Below, one piece after another: positions 50,864 to 59,707 of a stretch of DNA of 64,000 bases; position 1 is the first letter of the stretch; each line of letters begins with the position of its first letter. The DNA lies in assembly GCA_035353815.1 (NCBI GenBank), contig DAOQAG010000019.1, positions 1 through 64,000 of the forward strand. The letters run 5' to 3'. This DNA comes from JAKPUX01 sp035353815. GTDB taxonomy: Bacteria; Zhuqueibacterota; Zhuqueibacteria; Residuimicrobiales; Residuimicrobiaceae. The notes beneath the pieces are model-generated. The model was not told the DNA's origin. It saw nothing but the letters and a program-made list of their open reading frames with translations, and did not search any database. Position numbers and translations under genes: made by a program.

Positions 50864-51395
50864 ACCGGTGCCCGTCAAGCTGATCTGCGGCATTCTCTTC
50901 AGTGATGCCGCACGGCTCGAGGCTGCTCTGGAGGCGCTGACCGCGCGCTACGGGGCCGTCGACTATCGCAGCCCCCTCTTCCCTTTTACGATCACCCGCT
51001 ATTATGATGCGGAGATGGGGGGAGCGATCCAGCGGCTCTTCGTCAGCTTTACGCCCCTGATCAGCCCCGGGGCGCTGGCAGAGATCAAGATCGCCTGCAA
51101 TGCCCTCGAAGCCGATCTGGCGGTGGCCGGTCTGCGCAAGGTCAATCTCGATCCCGGTTATATGGATTATGACAAGCTGGTCCTCGCCTCAGCCAAGTAT
51201 AACGCCCACAAGATCTATCTCGATCTCGGCATCTATGCCGATCCCACGCTGCGTTATGAAAAGGGGGCCTATCTTCCGGCCCCCTGGGCTTTCCCCGATT
51301 TCAAATCCGGCCAGTATAACGAGACCTTTTTGCGTATCCGCGCCCGCTACAAGGGGCAGCTGCGCCGCCAGGCGCGAACCTCCAGCCCGCTCTGA
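50850..51395 (+). CDS. DUF4416 family protein
   Basis: A 181-residue protein of the uncharacterised DUF4416 family (key stretches VKLICGILFSD, RSPLFPFTITRYYDAEMG, LVLASAKYNAHKIYL, DPTLRYEKGAYLPAPWAFPD). The start MIPAEPVPVK at 50850 has GGAG upstream and overlaps the NAT gene by 14 bases. Its last residues (QARTSSPL) are encoded within one copy of a 20-base direct repeat found again at 51446, so the extreme C-terminus may have been altered. Function unknown. Confidence 0.85.
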   Translation: MIPAEPVPVKLICGILFSDAARLEAALEALTARYGAVDYRSPLFPFTITRYYDAEMGGAIQRLFVSFTPLISPGALAEIKIACNALEADLAVAGLRKVNLDPGYMDYDKLVLASAKYNAHKIYLDLGIYADPTLRYEKGAYLPAPWAFPDFKSGQYNETFLRIRARYKGQLRRQARTSSPL

Positions 51396-51465
51396 GCAAC
51401 GCTGTGCGGCGGAGAGCTGCTGTGGATGCGCCCGAGCACCGCTGTGCCGCCAGGCGCGAACCTCC
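51364..51465. repeat. Direct repeat of 20 bp at a gene end
   Basis: GCCGCCAGGCGCGAACCTCC occurs at 51364-51383 (inside the DUF4416 gene end) and at 51446-51465, 82 bases apart, with related GCTGTGC sequences nearby. The space between the two convergent genes holds nothing else. Confidence 0.85.
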
Positions 51466-51471
51466 GGCCAG

Positions 51472-52788
51472 CTATAGCAGGAGAAGGGCCGGACTTTCGA
51501 GAATGCTCTTGAATTCCTTGAGAAAGAGCGCGCCGGTGGCGCCATCGACGATGCGATGATCGCAGGAGAGGGTGACCTTCATGCGCCGCCCGATAGCGAG
51601 GGCCCCCTCCTTGACCACCGGCTTGACCACGATCGCTCCGACGGCGAGGATGGCCGCCTCGGGGGGATTGATGATCGCGCTGAACTCCTCGACGTCGAAC
51701 ATGCCGAGATTGCTGATGGTGAAGGTGGCGCCGGTGTACTCCTCGGGAGTAAGCTTGCGCGCCTTGGCTTTTTCGATCAGAACTTTCGCCTCCACGGCGA
51801 TCTGCCCGACGCTCTTGGCGGCGACATCACGGACCACGGGGGTGATGAGGCCGTCCTCGAGAGCCACCGCCAGGCCGATATCCACCTGCCCGTGCAGGAT
51901 AAAGCGGTCACCGGCAAAGGCGCCGTTGACACGCGGATGCTTGAGCAGGGCCGAGGCGGCCGCCTTGACGATGAGATCGTTGAAGCTGATCTTGACCTCG
52001 CTCTGCGCGGCATGCATCTCCTGGCGCAAGGCGTAGAGCTTGTCGACATCGATCTCCATGGTGAGATAGAAATGGGGGACGGTGGTCTTGCTGAGCGTCA
52101 TGCGCGTGGCGATGGCGGTGCGCATGGTATTGAGGGGCTGCTCGCTGGGTGCCGCGGCAGAGCGGGCCGGGGCCGGGGCCGGCGCGGCCGGCTGAGCGCT
52201 TGCCGCCGCGGCTGCGGAGGCCGGCATGGCCGCGAGATCGCGGCTGATGATGCGGCCGCCGGTGCCGCTGCCCTGGACGCGGCGCAGATCGATCCCCCGG
52301 GCTGAAGCGATCTTGCGCGCCAGCGGCGAGGCCTTGATCCGGACGCTGTCGCTGGTGAGAATGACATCGGCGGGGGTCATATCCGGTACCGGTGCCGCCG
52401 GGATCGGTGTCTCCGGCCGGGCGGCAGCGACTGGTGCGGCCACACTCTCCGCCCCCTGAGCAGCCGGTGCAGCTGGTGTCTCCGCCACCCGGGCGGCCGC
52501 TGCTTCGGGCGCCGGCGCGGCCGCGCTCAAGAGCGCCGCGATATCTTCGCCTGGCTCGCCGATGATCGCCAGCAGCCCCCCCACCGGCACCTTGCCGCCT
52601 TCCGGAACCACGATCTTGAGCAGGGTGCCGGCATCGAAGGCCTCGAGCTCCATCGTCGCCTTGTCGCTTTCGGCCTCGGCCACCACCTCGCCCGCATCCA
52701 CCGTCTCGCCTTCACGTTTATGCCACTTGAGCAGCACACCCAGGGTCATGGTGTCGCTGAGCTTTGGCATGGTGAGTTTGCTCGCCAT
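51472..52788 (-). CDS. pdhC: Pyruvate dehydrogenase E2, dihydrolipoamide acetyltransferase
   Basis: A 438-residue E2 subunit with one lipoyl domain (about 2-78; lipoylated Lys in AESDKATMEL), an Ala/Pro-rich linker, a peripheral subunit-binding domain (about 165-200, SPLARKIASARGIDLRRVQG) and the catalytic domain (about 225-438) with the active site DHRIVDGATGA. It passes acetyl from E1 to CoA. Starts at MASKLTMPKLSDTM, with AAGGAA upstream; a longer frame is unsupported. Third gene after E1alpha and E1beta. No E3 gene is seen in the window. Confidence 0.93.
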   Translation of the reverse strand: MASKLTMPKLSDTMTLGVLLKWHKREGETVDAGEVVAEAESDKATMELEAFDAGTLLKIVVPEGGKVPVGGLLAIIGEPGEDIAALLSAAAPAPEAAAARVAETPAAPAAQGAESVAAPVAAARPETPIPAAPVPDMTPADVILTSDSVRIKASPLARKIASARGIDLRRVQGSGTGGRIISRDLAAMPASAAAAASAQPAAPAPAPARSAAAPSEQPLNTMRTAIATRMTLSKTTVPHFYLTMEIDVDKLYALRQEMHAAQSEVKISFNDLIVKAAASALLKHPRVNGAFAGDRFILHGQVDIGLAVALEDGLITPVVRDVAAKSVGQIAVEAKVLIEKAKARKLTPEEYTGATFTISNLGMFDVEEFSAIINPPEAAILAVGAIVVKPVVKEGALAIGRRMKVTLSCDHRIVDGATGALFLKEFKSILESPALLLL

Positions 52789-52835
52789 ATGGTTCCTTTT
52801 CGTAGTTGAACAGATCCTGACCAAGTTAAGCTCTC

Positions 52836-52955
52836 ACCAGGTCACAAAGAGAGCAAAAAGCATTTTCTCAGCAGGCCACAAAGTCACCAAGAAGACCATC
52901 TTTATTGGTGTCGTCCTGGCTTGTGAGATAATAGTCTTTGTGGCTTGGTGTAAGC
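52836..52955. repeat. Imperfect palindromic element with CACAAAG / CACCAAG heptamers
   Basis: The space between E1beta and E2 holds CCACAAAGTCACCAAG (52876-52891) and, inverted, CTTTGTGGCTTGGTG (52936-52950), with another CACAAAG at 52843-52849. This looks like a dispersed non-coding element of a kind often seen between genes in environmental genomes. Confidence 0.6.
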
Positions 52956-52966
52956 CATTTCTCCAT

Positions 52967-53944
52967 TTAGACGTAGAGCACCTTTTTGGCGGCAGCGGCC
53001 ACCCTGTGGGCGCTCGGCACCACCTCGTGCTCGAGGTTGGCCGCGTAGGGCATCGGCACATCCTCGCTGGTAACGCGGAGGATCGGGGCATCGAGATGGT
53101 CGAAGGCATGGATATAGATGCGGTGCGCGATCTCGGCCCCAACGCCGGCGTAGGGCCAGCCCTCCTCGACGATGATGCAACGGTTGGTCTTTTCGACCGA
53201 GCTGATCAGGAGCTGCTCATCCAGCGGCCGCAAGGTGCGCGGATCGACTACCTCGGCCTCGATACCCTCGGCGGCGAGAAGGTTGGCCGCCTCGAGAGCG
53301 ACGTGGATCATCTTGGACCAGGCGATGATCGTCACATCCTTGCCCGCGCGCTTGATGTCGCCGACACCGATGGGAACGATATGCTCGCCGTCGGGCACCT
53401 CGCCCTTGTAACCGTAGGCTACCTCGCTCTCGATAAAGATGACCGGATTGTCATCGCGGATGGCCGCCTTGAGCATCCCCTTGCCGTCGGCCGGAATGCT
53501 CGGGGCCATGACGATCAGTCCGGGGATGTGGCAGAGCCACGATTCGAGCGACTGTGAATGCTGGGCGCCGAGCTGGTGGGCGGAGCCGTTGGCGCCGCGA
53601 AAAACGATCGGCATTTTGATCTGGCCGCCCGACATGTAGCGCAGTTTGGCGGCGTTGTTGACGATCTGGTCGAGGGCCAGGAGGGAAAAATTCCAGGTCA
53701 TGAATTCGATGATCGGGCGCAGGCCCGCCTGAGCGGCGCCGACGCCGAGGCCGGCAAATCCCAGCTCGGCGATCGGGGTGTCGATGACCCGCTGCGGGCC
53801 GAATTTTTCCAGCAGGCCCTGGCTCACCTTGTAGGCGCCCTGGTAATAGCCCACCTCTTCGCCCATCAGGAATACGTCGGGGTCGCGCTCCATCTCCTCG
53901 GCCATGGCCTGGTTCAGGGCTTCACGAAATGTCAGTTCTGGCAT
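52967..53944 (-). CDS. pdhB: Pyruvate dehydrogenase E1 component, beta subunit
   Basis: A 325-residue transketolase-like beta subunit (LTFREALNQAMAEEMERDP, EEVGYYQGAYKVSQGL, DTPIAELGFAGLGVGAA, PIEFMTWNF-like segment) with the C-terminal transketolase domain (VVDPRTLRPLD, VEEGWPYAGVG). It forms the thiamine-diphosphate-dependent E1 with the alpha subunit encoded upstream and decarboxylates pyruvate. Branched-chain 2-oxoacid specificity cannot be fully excluded. 79 bases separate it from the alpha gene. Confidence 0.94.
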   Translation of the reverse strand: MPELTFREALNQAMAEEMERDPDVFLMGEEVGYYQGAYKVSQGLLEKFGPQRVIDTPIAELGFAGLGVGAAQAGLRPIIEFMTWNFSLLALDQIVNNAAKLRYMSGGQIKMPIVFRGANGSAHQLGAQHSQSLESWLCHIPGLIVMAPSIPADGKGMLKAAIRDDNPVIFIESEVAYGYKGEVPDGEHIVPIGVGDIKRAGKDVTIIAWSKMIHVALEAANLLAAEGIEAEVVDPRTLRPLDEQLLISSVEKTNRCIIVEEGWPYAGVGAEIAHRIYIHAFDHLDAPILRVTSEDVPMPYAANLEHEVVPSAHRVAAAAKKVLYV

Positions 53945-54023
53945 ACTCTACTCTCATTTAAAGTGGGGACAGGCTCCGTCCGTCCGCTCCGGCTCGGTCT
54001 GAGGCGACGGTGCGGCACGGTGT

Positions 54024-54983
54024 TCAGCTCATGATATCGGTGTACAGCTCTTCGAGCGCTGGTTCGGGGCTCTTTTCGGCAAAGTCGACGGCGTCGAGAA
54101 CGATCTTTTTGATCTCGTCCTCATACTCCTTGACCCTGGCTTCGCTGAGAATGCCCTCGCCGATCAGCTTTTCCTGGAAAAGGTGGATGGGATCCTGCTT
54201 TTTCTGGTCCTCCACCTCCTCCTTGGTGCGGTAGTGGGAGTGGACCGGATCGGACATCGAGTGGCCGCGAAAGCGGTAGGTGCGCGCCTCGACCAGGGTC
54301 GGCTCGCCGTCGCGGGTGGCGCGGGTGACCGCCTCGGCGATGACGTCGTGGACAGCGAGGACATCCATGCCGTCGACGGTGGCGCGGGCCATATCGTAGG
54401 AACAGGCTTTCTGCGACAAATCCCAGACCGCCGAGGCGCGTTCGAGCGGGGTGCCCATGCCGTAGCGATTGTTCTCGATCAGATAGATCACCGGCAAGCG
54501 CCAGAGTTTGGCGAGGTTGAGGGATTCGTGGAAGGCACCCTGGTGCACCGTGCCTTCGCCCATCGAGCAGAGCACCACCTTGTCCTCTTTACGGTATTTG
54601 GCCGCGAAGGCCATGCCGGTGGCCACCGGCACCTGGCCGGCGACGATACCGTGGCCGCCGTAATAGCCCCGGGCGACATCGAAGAGGTGCATCGAGCCGC
54701 CCTTGCCCTTGGAGACCCCGGTCGCCTTGCCGAAGAGCTCGGCCATCACCGGATTGGGATCGGTCCCCATAGCCAGGATGTGGCCGTGATCGCGGTAGGC
54801 CGAGATGAACTGGTCGCCGGGGCGCAGGGCCGAGACGGCGCCGACGCCGACCGCCTCCTGGCCGATATAGAGATGGCAAAAACCGCCGATCTTTTGCATG
54901 CCGTACATCTGCGCCGTGCGCTCCTCGAAGCGGCGGATGAGCAGCATCATGCGGTACATCTCGAGCAATTTTTCTTTTTCCAT
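54024..54983 (-). CDS. pdhA: Pyruvate dehydrogenase E1 component, alpha subunit
   Basis: A 319-residue E1 alpha subunit. Typical regions: RRFEERTAQMYGMQKIGGFCHLYIGQEA, cut here to key residues FEE, GQEA; AYRDHGH; GKGGSMH; the thiamine-diphosphate segment SMGEGTVHQGAFHESLN with IENNRYGMGT; and the loop YRFRGHSMSDP. The TPP motif has GEG instead of GDG, a conservative change. First gene of the pdh run; its promoter should lie in the AT-rich stretch around 55020-55070. Confidence 0.94.
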   Translation of the reverse strand: MEKEKLLEMYRMMLLIRRFEERTAQMYGMQKIGGFCHLYIGQEAVGVGAVSALRPGDQFISAYRDHGHILAMGTDPNPVMAELFGKATGVSKGKGGSMHLFDVARGYYGGHGIVAGQVPVATGMAFAAKYRKEDKVVLCSMGEGTVHQGAFHESLNLAKLWRLPVIYLIENNRYGMGTPLERASAVWDLSQKACSYDMARATVDGMDVLAVHDVIAEAVTRATRDGEPTLVEARTYRFRGHSMSDPVHSHYRTKEEVEDQKKQDPIHLFQEKLIGEGILSEARVKEYEDEIKKIVLDAVDFAEKSPEPALEELYTDIMS

Positions 54984-55157
54984 TTTAGCCTCGATGGGTC
55001 GGAGAAACAGGTGATTACGGTGCGAAATTCGTTAGTAATACAATATTCCGCCGGTAATTATTTCATCGATGGCGCGGCGGCGTCCGGTCGCCGCTGTTCA
55101 TCGGAATTGCGCCAGGCCAGGGCGGCAAAAATGGAGCGCAGCAGCGGCGCTGCAGCG

Positions 55158-56258
55158 TCACTCCGCCGGCTGCAGCAGGGCCGCGAACTGACGCCAGAAG
55201 GCAAGATGAAACTCCAGGCTGCCCTGCCGTCGGATCTGCTCATGCAGGGTCACCAGGGCGGTGTCGGCCGGGCTTGTTGTATGGCCGCCCCCCTCCTCCT
55301 CATAGATGGCACCCGGTTCCGGATGAAACTGGACCCCAAGGACATTTTTGTAGCGCTGGTGTGTCAGTGCCTCGACCACCTTGCCGTCCAGCGAGGTGGC
55401 CGCCACCTCGAGGTCCCGGCCCAGTTTCCCGACCGCCTGATGATGGCTGCTGCACACGGCGGGATGCTCGTCGCGCCCCCGCCGCAGCTCGCGCGTGAAA
55501 AAACCCTTCGCTACGAAGCGGATCGGCTGAAAATGGCACCAGAAATAATTGCCGTGCGGATCCAGCCTGGGCCAATAGTTATCGTGTCTCTGCCCCTCCG
55601 GCAAGGCGATATAGGCCTCGATCGACCGCAGCTTGTAGATCTCGCTGGGGATATCCTGGATCATGGTGCCGCCGGCTGCGACATTCATGGTCTGCATGCC
55701 GAGGCAAAAGCCGCGCACCACATAGCCGGGTCTGGCCTCGAGCAGCGGCGTGAACGCCGGGTTCTGGCTGCCGCCGAGGAGGTGGAAGAGAAAAGAAAGC
55801 TCGAAATAGTGGCGCTGCGGGGCATCAAGAAAGGTCAGCAGGCTGGTTTCCCGGCCATAGCAGGCGGCGGGGAGGTCGTCGCCGCCGAAAAAGAGCGCGG
55901 CGTCGCTGCGGGCGAAGAGACGGCGAAAGGCCGGGGTGCAGGGATTTTCGCCGAAGAGGGTTTCAGGTTCAAGATCTCCGGCGATGACCTCCACCTGCAC
56001 CCAGGGCAAGCCGCGTGCGGCGATGCGGTCACGGATCGACTCGACCGGGCGCTCCACCTGCGCGCCATAGACCGCGGTCAGGAGCGGGCGCGCCAGCGGG
56101 ATGGTCCCGCTCTCGATCATCCGGATCATGGAGTCGAGGTCGCCCTGACTCGGGTTGATCAGCAGGATGCGGGCACTGTCGGTTACCGCTGCCGTCCCGC
56201 CCGCCAGAACCGGCAGACTGATGAACAGCAACAGGATCGCAAAAAACACTCTCCTCAT
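55158..56258 (-). CDS. Secreted class I glutamine amidotransferase-like (C26) peptidase
   Basis: A 366-residue protein with a signal peptide (MRRVFFAILLLFISLPVLA) and a C26/PuuD-like hydrolase domain: nucleophile Cys185 in RGFCLGMQ, and catalytic His-x-Glu in GVQFHPEPG. Gamma-glutamyl hydrolases and gamma-Glu-amide peptidases have this form; an exported version is less common and might act on peptidoglycan-derived or glutamyl peptides. I prefer the ATG at 56256-56258 with GGAGGAAACG upstream over a GTG at 56277-56279 that overlaps the priA stop. It follows priA directly. Confidence 0.8.
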   Translation of the reverse strand: MRRVFFAILLLFISLPVLAGGTAAVTDSARILLINPSQGDLDSMIRMIESGTIPLARPLLTAVYGAQVERPVESIRDRIAARGLPWVQVEVIAGDLEPETLFGENPCTPAFRRLFARSDAALFFGGDDLPAACYGRETSLLTFLDAPQRHYFELSFLFHLLGGSQNPAFTPLLEARPGYVVRGFCLGMQTMNVAAGGTMIQDIPSEIYKLRSIEAYIALPEGQRHDNYWPRLDPHGNYFWCHFQPIRFVAKGFFTRELRRGRDEHPAVCSSHHQAVGKLGRDLEVAATSLDGKVVEALTHQRYKNVLGVQFHPEPGAIYEEEGGGHTTSPADTALVTLHEQIRRQGSLEFHLAFWRQFAALLQPAE

Positions 56259-56275
56259 CGTTTCCTCCATCAGGG

Positions 56276-58774
56276 TCACATGATCGAAATCGGGTCCACA
56301 TCGATGCTGATCTGCACGCCGCGGGCGCGGTGGTGCTCGTGGAACTGCTCGAGCGCCCGGCGCAGGGCGCTTTTCATCAGGCCGCCGCCCGCATCGGCCT
56401 CCTTGAGGCTCATCAGCAGCATCTGGTAGCGATAGAGCCCCTCGATGCGTGCCAGCGGCGCGGGCGCGGGGCCGAGGGTGCGCCAGGCGCTGCCCGGCCG
56501 CAGGAAGCGGGCGAAGCCTTCGGCCGCGCGCTGCACGGCGGCCTCCTCCTCCCCCTTGAAGAGAATGCAGGTCATACGGCTGAAGGGGGGATAGCCGAGC
56601 CCCTCCCGCTCTTTGATCTCCGAGTCGTAAAAGCGCGGATAATCATGGCTGCTGACAAAAAAAAGCGAGGGATGGTCCGGCGAAAAGGTCTGGATGACCA
56701 CTTCGCCGAGGCGATCCTTGCGGCCGGCGCGTCCCGCCACCTGGGTGAGGAGCTGGAAGGTGCGCTCGCCGGCGCGGAAGTCGGGGAAATAGAGCTCCGA
56801 ATCGGCCGAGATCACCCCGACCAGGGTGACGCGGGGGAAATCGAGCCCCTTGGCGACCATCTGGGTGCCGAGCAGGATCTGGTATTCGCCGCGCCCGAAG
56901 GCGGTGAGGATGCGGTCGTGGGCATGCTTGCCGCGGGTGGTGTCGAGGTCCATGCGCACCGCCTTGATGCCGGGGAAGAGATTCTTCAGCTCCTCCTCGA
57001 TGCGCTGGGTGCCGATGCCGCGAAAATAGAGGTCGAGACCGCCGCACTGCGGGCAGACCTCCGGGGCCTTGCGCACAAAGCCGCAGTAATGGCATTTGAG
57101 GAGGCGGCCGCGCAGATGATAGGTGAGGGAGATCGAGCAGTTTTCGCACTCGGCGGTGTAGCCGCAGCTGCTGCATTTGAAAAGCGTGGCAAAACCGCGG
57201 CGGTTCTGGAAGAGGATGATCTGTTCTCCGCGTGCCAGTTTTTCGTCGATTTTTTGGCGGAGGAAGCGCGACAGCACGACCGGCTCCTTGCTGCCGATGA
57301 TTTTCGGCTCGCTGCGCATGTCGACGAAGGTGATCGGCGGCATGGGAACGTCGTCGATGCGGCTGGGCATGGAAATGAGCTGGTATTTGCCGCTGCGGGC
57401 GTTATAAAAGCTCTCGAGCGAGGGCGTGGCGGAACCGAGCACGATGACGGCGTGGTTGAGCTTGGCACGCATCACCGCCACATCGCGGGCATGGTAACGC
57501 GGGGTGAGGTCGTTCTGCTTGTAGGAGGGCTCGTGTTCCTCGTCGACGACGATCAGACGCACATCGGCGAGAGGGGCAAAGATGGCCGAGCGCGGTCCGA
57601 TGACGATGCGGTGCCGGCCCTCCCAGGTGGCGCGCCACGAATCATAGCGTTCGCCCGGGGACATACGGCTGTGAAAGACGGCAACGAGGCGGCCAAAGTG
57701 GGAGCGGAAGCGGCGCACCATCTGCGGGGTGAGGGCGATCTCCGGGACCAGGACGATGGCGGCACCGCCCGCGGCGATGACGCGCGCGATGGCCTCGATG
57801 TAGACCTGGGTCTTGCCGCTACCGGTGACGCCATGGATGAGGGCGGTGGTGAACTCACGGCGGTCGAGATCCGCGCCGATCAGGCGCAGCGCCTCTTGCT
57901 GGCCGGCGTTGAGGCTGAGCTGCTGGGGGGGCTCGACCTCCAGGGCGCCGTAGTAGTCGCGCTGCACCGCAGCGGTGCGGCGGTCGAGAATGCCGCGCGC
58001 CTCGAGGGCGGTGACGGCGTCGAGAGGGACGCGCGCTTCGCGCGCCAGATCGCTGCGCCCGAACTCCTCGCCGGTATGCTGGCAGAGATAGTCGAGGAGG
58101 GCGGCCTGGCGCGGAGCGGACTTGCGCAGCTGCTGGGCGAGGGCGAAGAGGCTCTCGTCGGTGCAGGCGGCGGTGGTCTGGACAAAATTCTCGAATTTCT
58201 GGCCCACGCGCGGCCGCGGCAGCATCAGCTCATAGCGGATAAAGCCGGCCTGACGCAGTTTGGTGAGGCTGGTGGTAATGCTGCCGGCGTCGGCGCGGCT
58301 GGTGAGTTCCTTGACCGGCAGGGGATTCTTCGCCGTGAGCTGGCGGAGGATCTGCGCCTGACGCGGCGCGCGCTTTTCGAGCAGCTCCGCGACGCGGGCG
58401 GGATCGTCACAGGTCAGGCGCGCCACCTTGACCGAGTGCTTGTGGATCCCCGAAGGCAGCGCCGCCTTAAGCACCTCGCCCCAGCCGCAGAGATAGTATT
58501 GCGCGATCCAGCGCGCCAGTTCGAGGACCTCGGGCGTGAAGAGCGGCACGGGATCGAGGACCTCCTCGATCTCTTTCAGTCCGCTACGATCAGCGGTATC
58601 GCTCAGGCTGACGACAAAGCCGGTCGACTTGCGCGGGCCGAATTCGGCCAGGACACGCATGCCGGGCTGCAGGTCCCCCTGGAATTTGCCGGGAATGAGA
58701 TAGGTGTAGGCATGATCGACCGGGACGGGAAAGACCACCTGGGCGAAGGATTGTGAAAGCGCTGCGGCATTCAT
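56276..58774 (-). CDS. priA: Primosomal protein N' (PriA helicase)
   Basis: An 832-residue replication-restart helicase. The N-terminal 3'-DNA-binding domain (from about 8) is followed by a winged-helix part and the helicase core: Walker A GVTGSGKTQVYIEA, DEEH box VVDEEHEPSYKQND, GSATPSLES; the zinc-binding cysteines CSSCGYTAECENC and CHYCGF, CPQCGG; and motifs GTQMVAKGLDFP and QVAGRAGR. Length and order are typical. The ATG at 58772-58774 (MNAAALSQSF) is right; extension upstream would read into the repeat array. Confidence 0.97.
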   Translation of the reverse strand: MNAAALSQSFAQVVFPVPVDHAYTYLIPGKFQGDLQPGMRVLAEFGPRKSTGFVVSLSDTADRSGLKEIEEVLDPVPLFTPEVLELARWIAQYYLCGWGEVLKAALPSGIHKHSVKVARLTCDDPARVAELLEKRAPRQAQILRQLTAKNPLPVKELTSRADAGSITTSLTKLRQAGFIRYELMLPRPRVGQKFENFVQTTAACTDESLFALAQQLRKSAPRQAALLDYLCQHTGEEFGRSDLAREARVPLDAVTALEARGILDRRTAAVQRDYYGALEVEPPQQLSLNAGQQEALRLIGADLDRREFTTALIHGVTGSGKTQVYIEAIARVIAAGGAAIVLVPEIALTPQMVRRFRSHFGRLVAVFHSRMSPGERYDSWRATWEGRHRIVIGPRSAIFAPLADVRLIVVDEEHEPSYKQNDLTPRYHARDVAVMRAKLNHAVIVLGSATPSLESFYNARSGKYQLISMPSRIDDVPMPPITFVDMRSEPKIIGSKEPVVLSRFLRQKIDEKLARGEQIILFQNRRGFATLFKCSSCGYTAECENCSISLTYHLRGRLLKCHYCGFVRKAPEVCPQCGGLDLYFRGIGTQRIEEELKNLFPGIKAVRMDLDTTRGKHAHDRILTAFGRGEYQILLGTQMVAKGLDFPRVTLVGVISADSELYFPDFRAGERTFQLLTQVAGRAGRKDRLGEVVIQTFSPDHPSLFFVSSHDYPRFYDSEIKEREGLGYPPFSRMTCILFKGEEEAAVQRAAEGFARFLRPGSAWRTLGPAPAPLARIEGLYRYQMLLMSLKEADAGGGLMKSALRRALEQFHEHHRARGVQISIDVDPISIM

Positions 58775-58818
58775 AAAGGGAAAATAGGAAATATTCGCGG
58801 GGTTTGCAAAGTAAAAAT

Positions 58819-59000
58819 GCGGCACGCCACCGCAGATCTCGCTCCCACCGCGGCGCCGTTCAGCGCGGTGCGCTACCGCAGATCTCGCGCCCACTCCGGC
58901 GCCGTTCAGCGCGATGCGTCACCGCAGATCTCGCGCCCACCCCGGCGCCGTTCAGCGCGACGCGCCACCGCAGATCTCGCTCCCACCGCGTCACCCCCGG
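58819..59000. repeat. Tandem array of four 46-bp repeats
   Basis: Copies of ACCGCAGATCTCGC begin at 58829, 58875, 58921 and 58967, an exact 46-base period, with CCGGCGCCGTTCAGCGCG in each of the first three units. A single diverged copy (CCCGCAAATCTCGCTCCCACC) is found near 60958. The array lies upstream of priA and downstream of an AT-rich two-gene block. Confidence 0.95.
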
Positions 59001-59091
59001 TTGCCCGCTACGATGGTGTACCCGGAACAGAAATTCCTGGAGAGAGGAAAAATCGTCGATTCGGTTACTCTTATTCAAAAAAACAATAAAG

Positions 59092-59670
59092 TTATTTTAC
59101 AATAAGACCAAGCGTTAAAATCGCCTGATTGTTTTTAAAGAGGCTGTGCGAATATGCCGAAAAATTCATATCAAACGCGAGATGATGAAATATCGGCAAA
59201 TAAAAACCCAAGCCCAAACCTATACTCCCGTAATCCTCGTTTGATTTGTTTGCACTTCGTTGCACAAGGCCATACTCGGGTGGCTCATAAAGGGTGACCC
59301 GGTGTTCTATCCTATCATTTGTTTTTAGTCCTATGACGTGTAGATAGGGAGTAAAACAAGAGCTCACCGGTGAAAAACAATAGCGCAGGCCGGCCAAGAA
59401 AAGTAATTCCTTGTGAATGAATTCATCAGATCGACCAGGAGAATTACGATCAACGCCTGTAGTCCAGTTGTAAAAATTCGCAGCAGCGATTAATTCAACG
59501 TGTCCGTACGATCTGATAGCTGCTGATACGCCTAAACCATCGATATACCGATCGCTGGCACGATGCAGAAGATTAACCGTCGGACCAACTCTCATGTTTA
59601 TAGCTGAAACTTGCGCGACCGCGCACAGCCACAACAACATTACCCGGGACGGCATCCCCTGAACTTTCAT
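59092..59670 (-). CDS. Small outer-membrane beta-barrel-like protein in an AT-rich island
   Basis: A 192-residue protein with a signal peptide (about 1-24, ending AVAQVSA). The remainder has alternating short strands (MRVGPTVNLLHRASD, YGHVELIAAANFYNW, GLGLGFYLPIFHHL) and ends in QAILTLGLIVK, which suggests a small outer-membrane barrel. The family is not recognised. Its base composition is clearly lower in GC than most of the window. AAGGAG precedes the ATG at 59668-59670. It follows the next gene in the same direction by 37 bases. Confidence 0.6.
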   Translation of the reverse strand: MKVQGMPSRVMLLWLCAVAQVSAINMRVGPTVNLLHRASDRYIDGLGVSAAIRSYGHVELIAAANFYNWTTGVDRNSPGRSDEFIHKELLFLAGLRYCFSPVSSCFTPYLHVIGLKTNDRIEHRVTLYEPPEYGLVQRSANKSNEDYGSIGLGLGFYLPIFHHLAFDMNFSAYSHSLFKNNQAILTLGLIVK

Positions 59671-59707
59671 GTTATTCTCCTTTCTCCTGAAACTTAAAAA
59701 AAAGGAT

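Noticed and set aside
55149..55176. 8-bp inverted repeat GCTGCAGC around the C26 peptidase stop
   Set aside because: No T run follows in either direction, so it is not called a terminator.
56330..58756. 808-codon plus-strand frame opposite priA
   Set aside because: priA has every helicase and zinc motif; the antisense frame is a composition artefact.
58804..59118. Arg-rich frame through the 46-bp array
   Set aside because: Period 46 is not a multiple of three, so the peptide is a frame-shifting reading of a DNA repeat.
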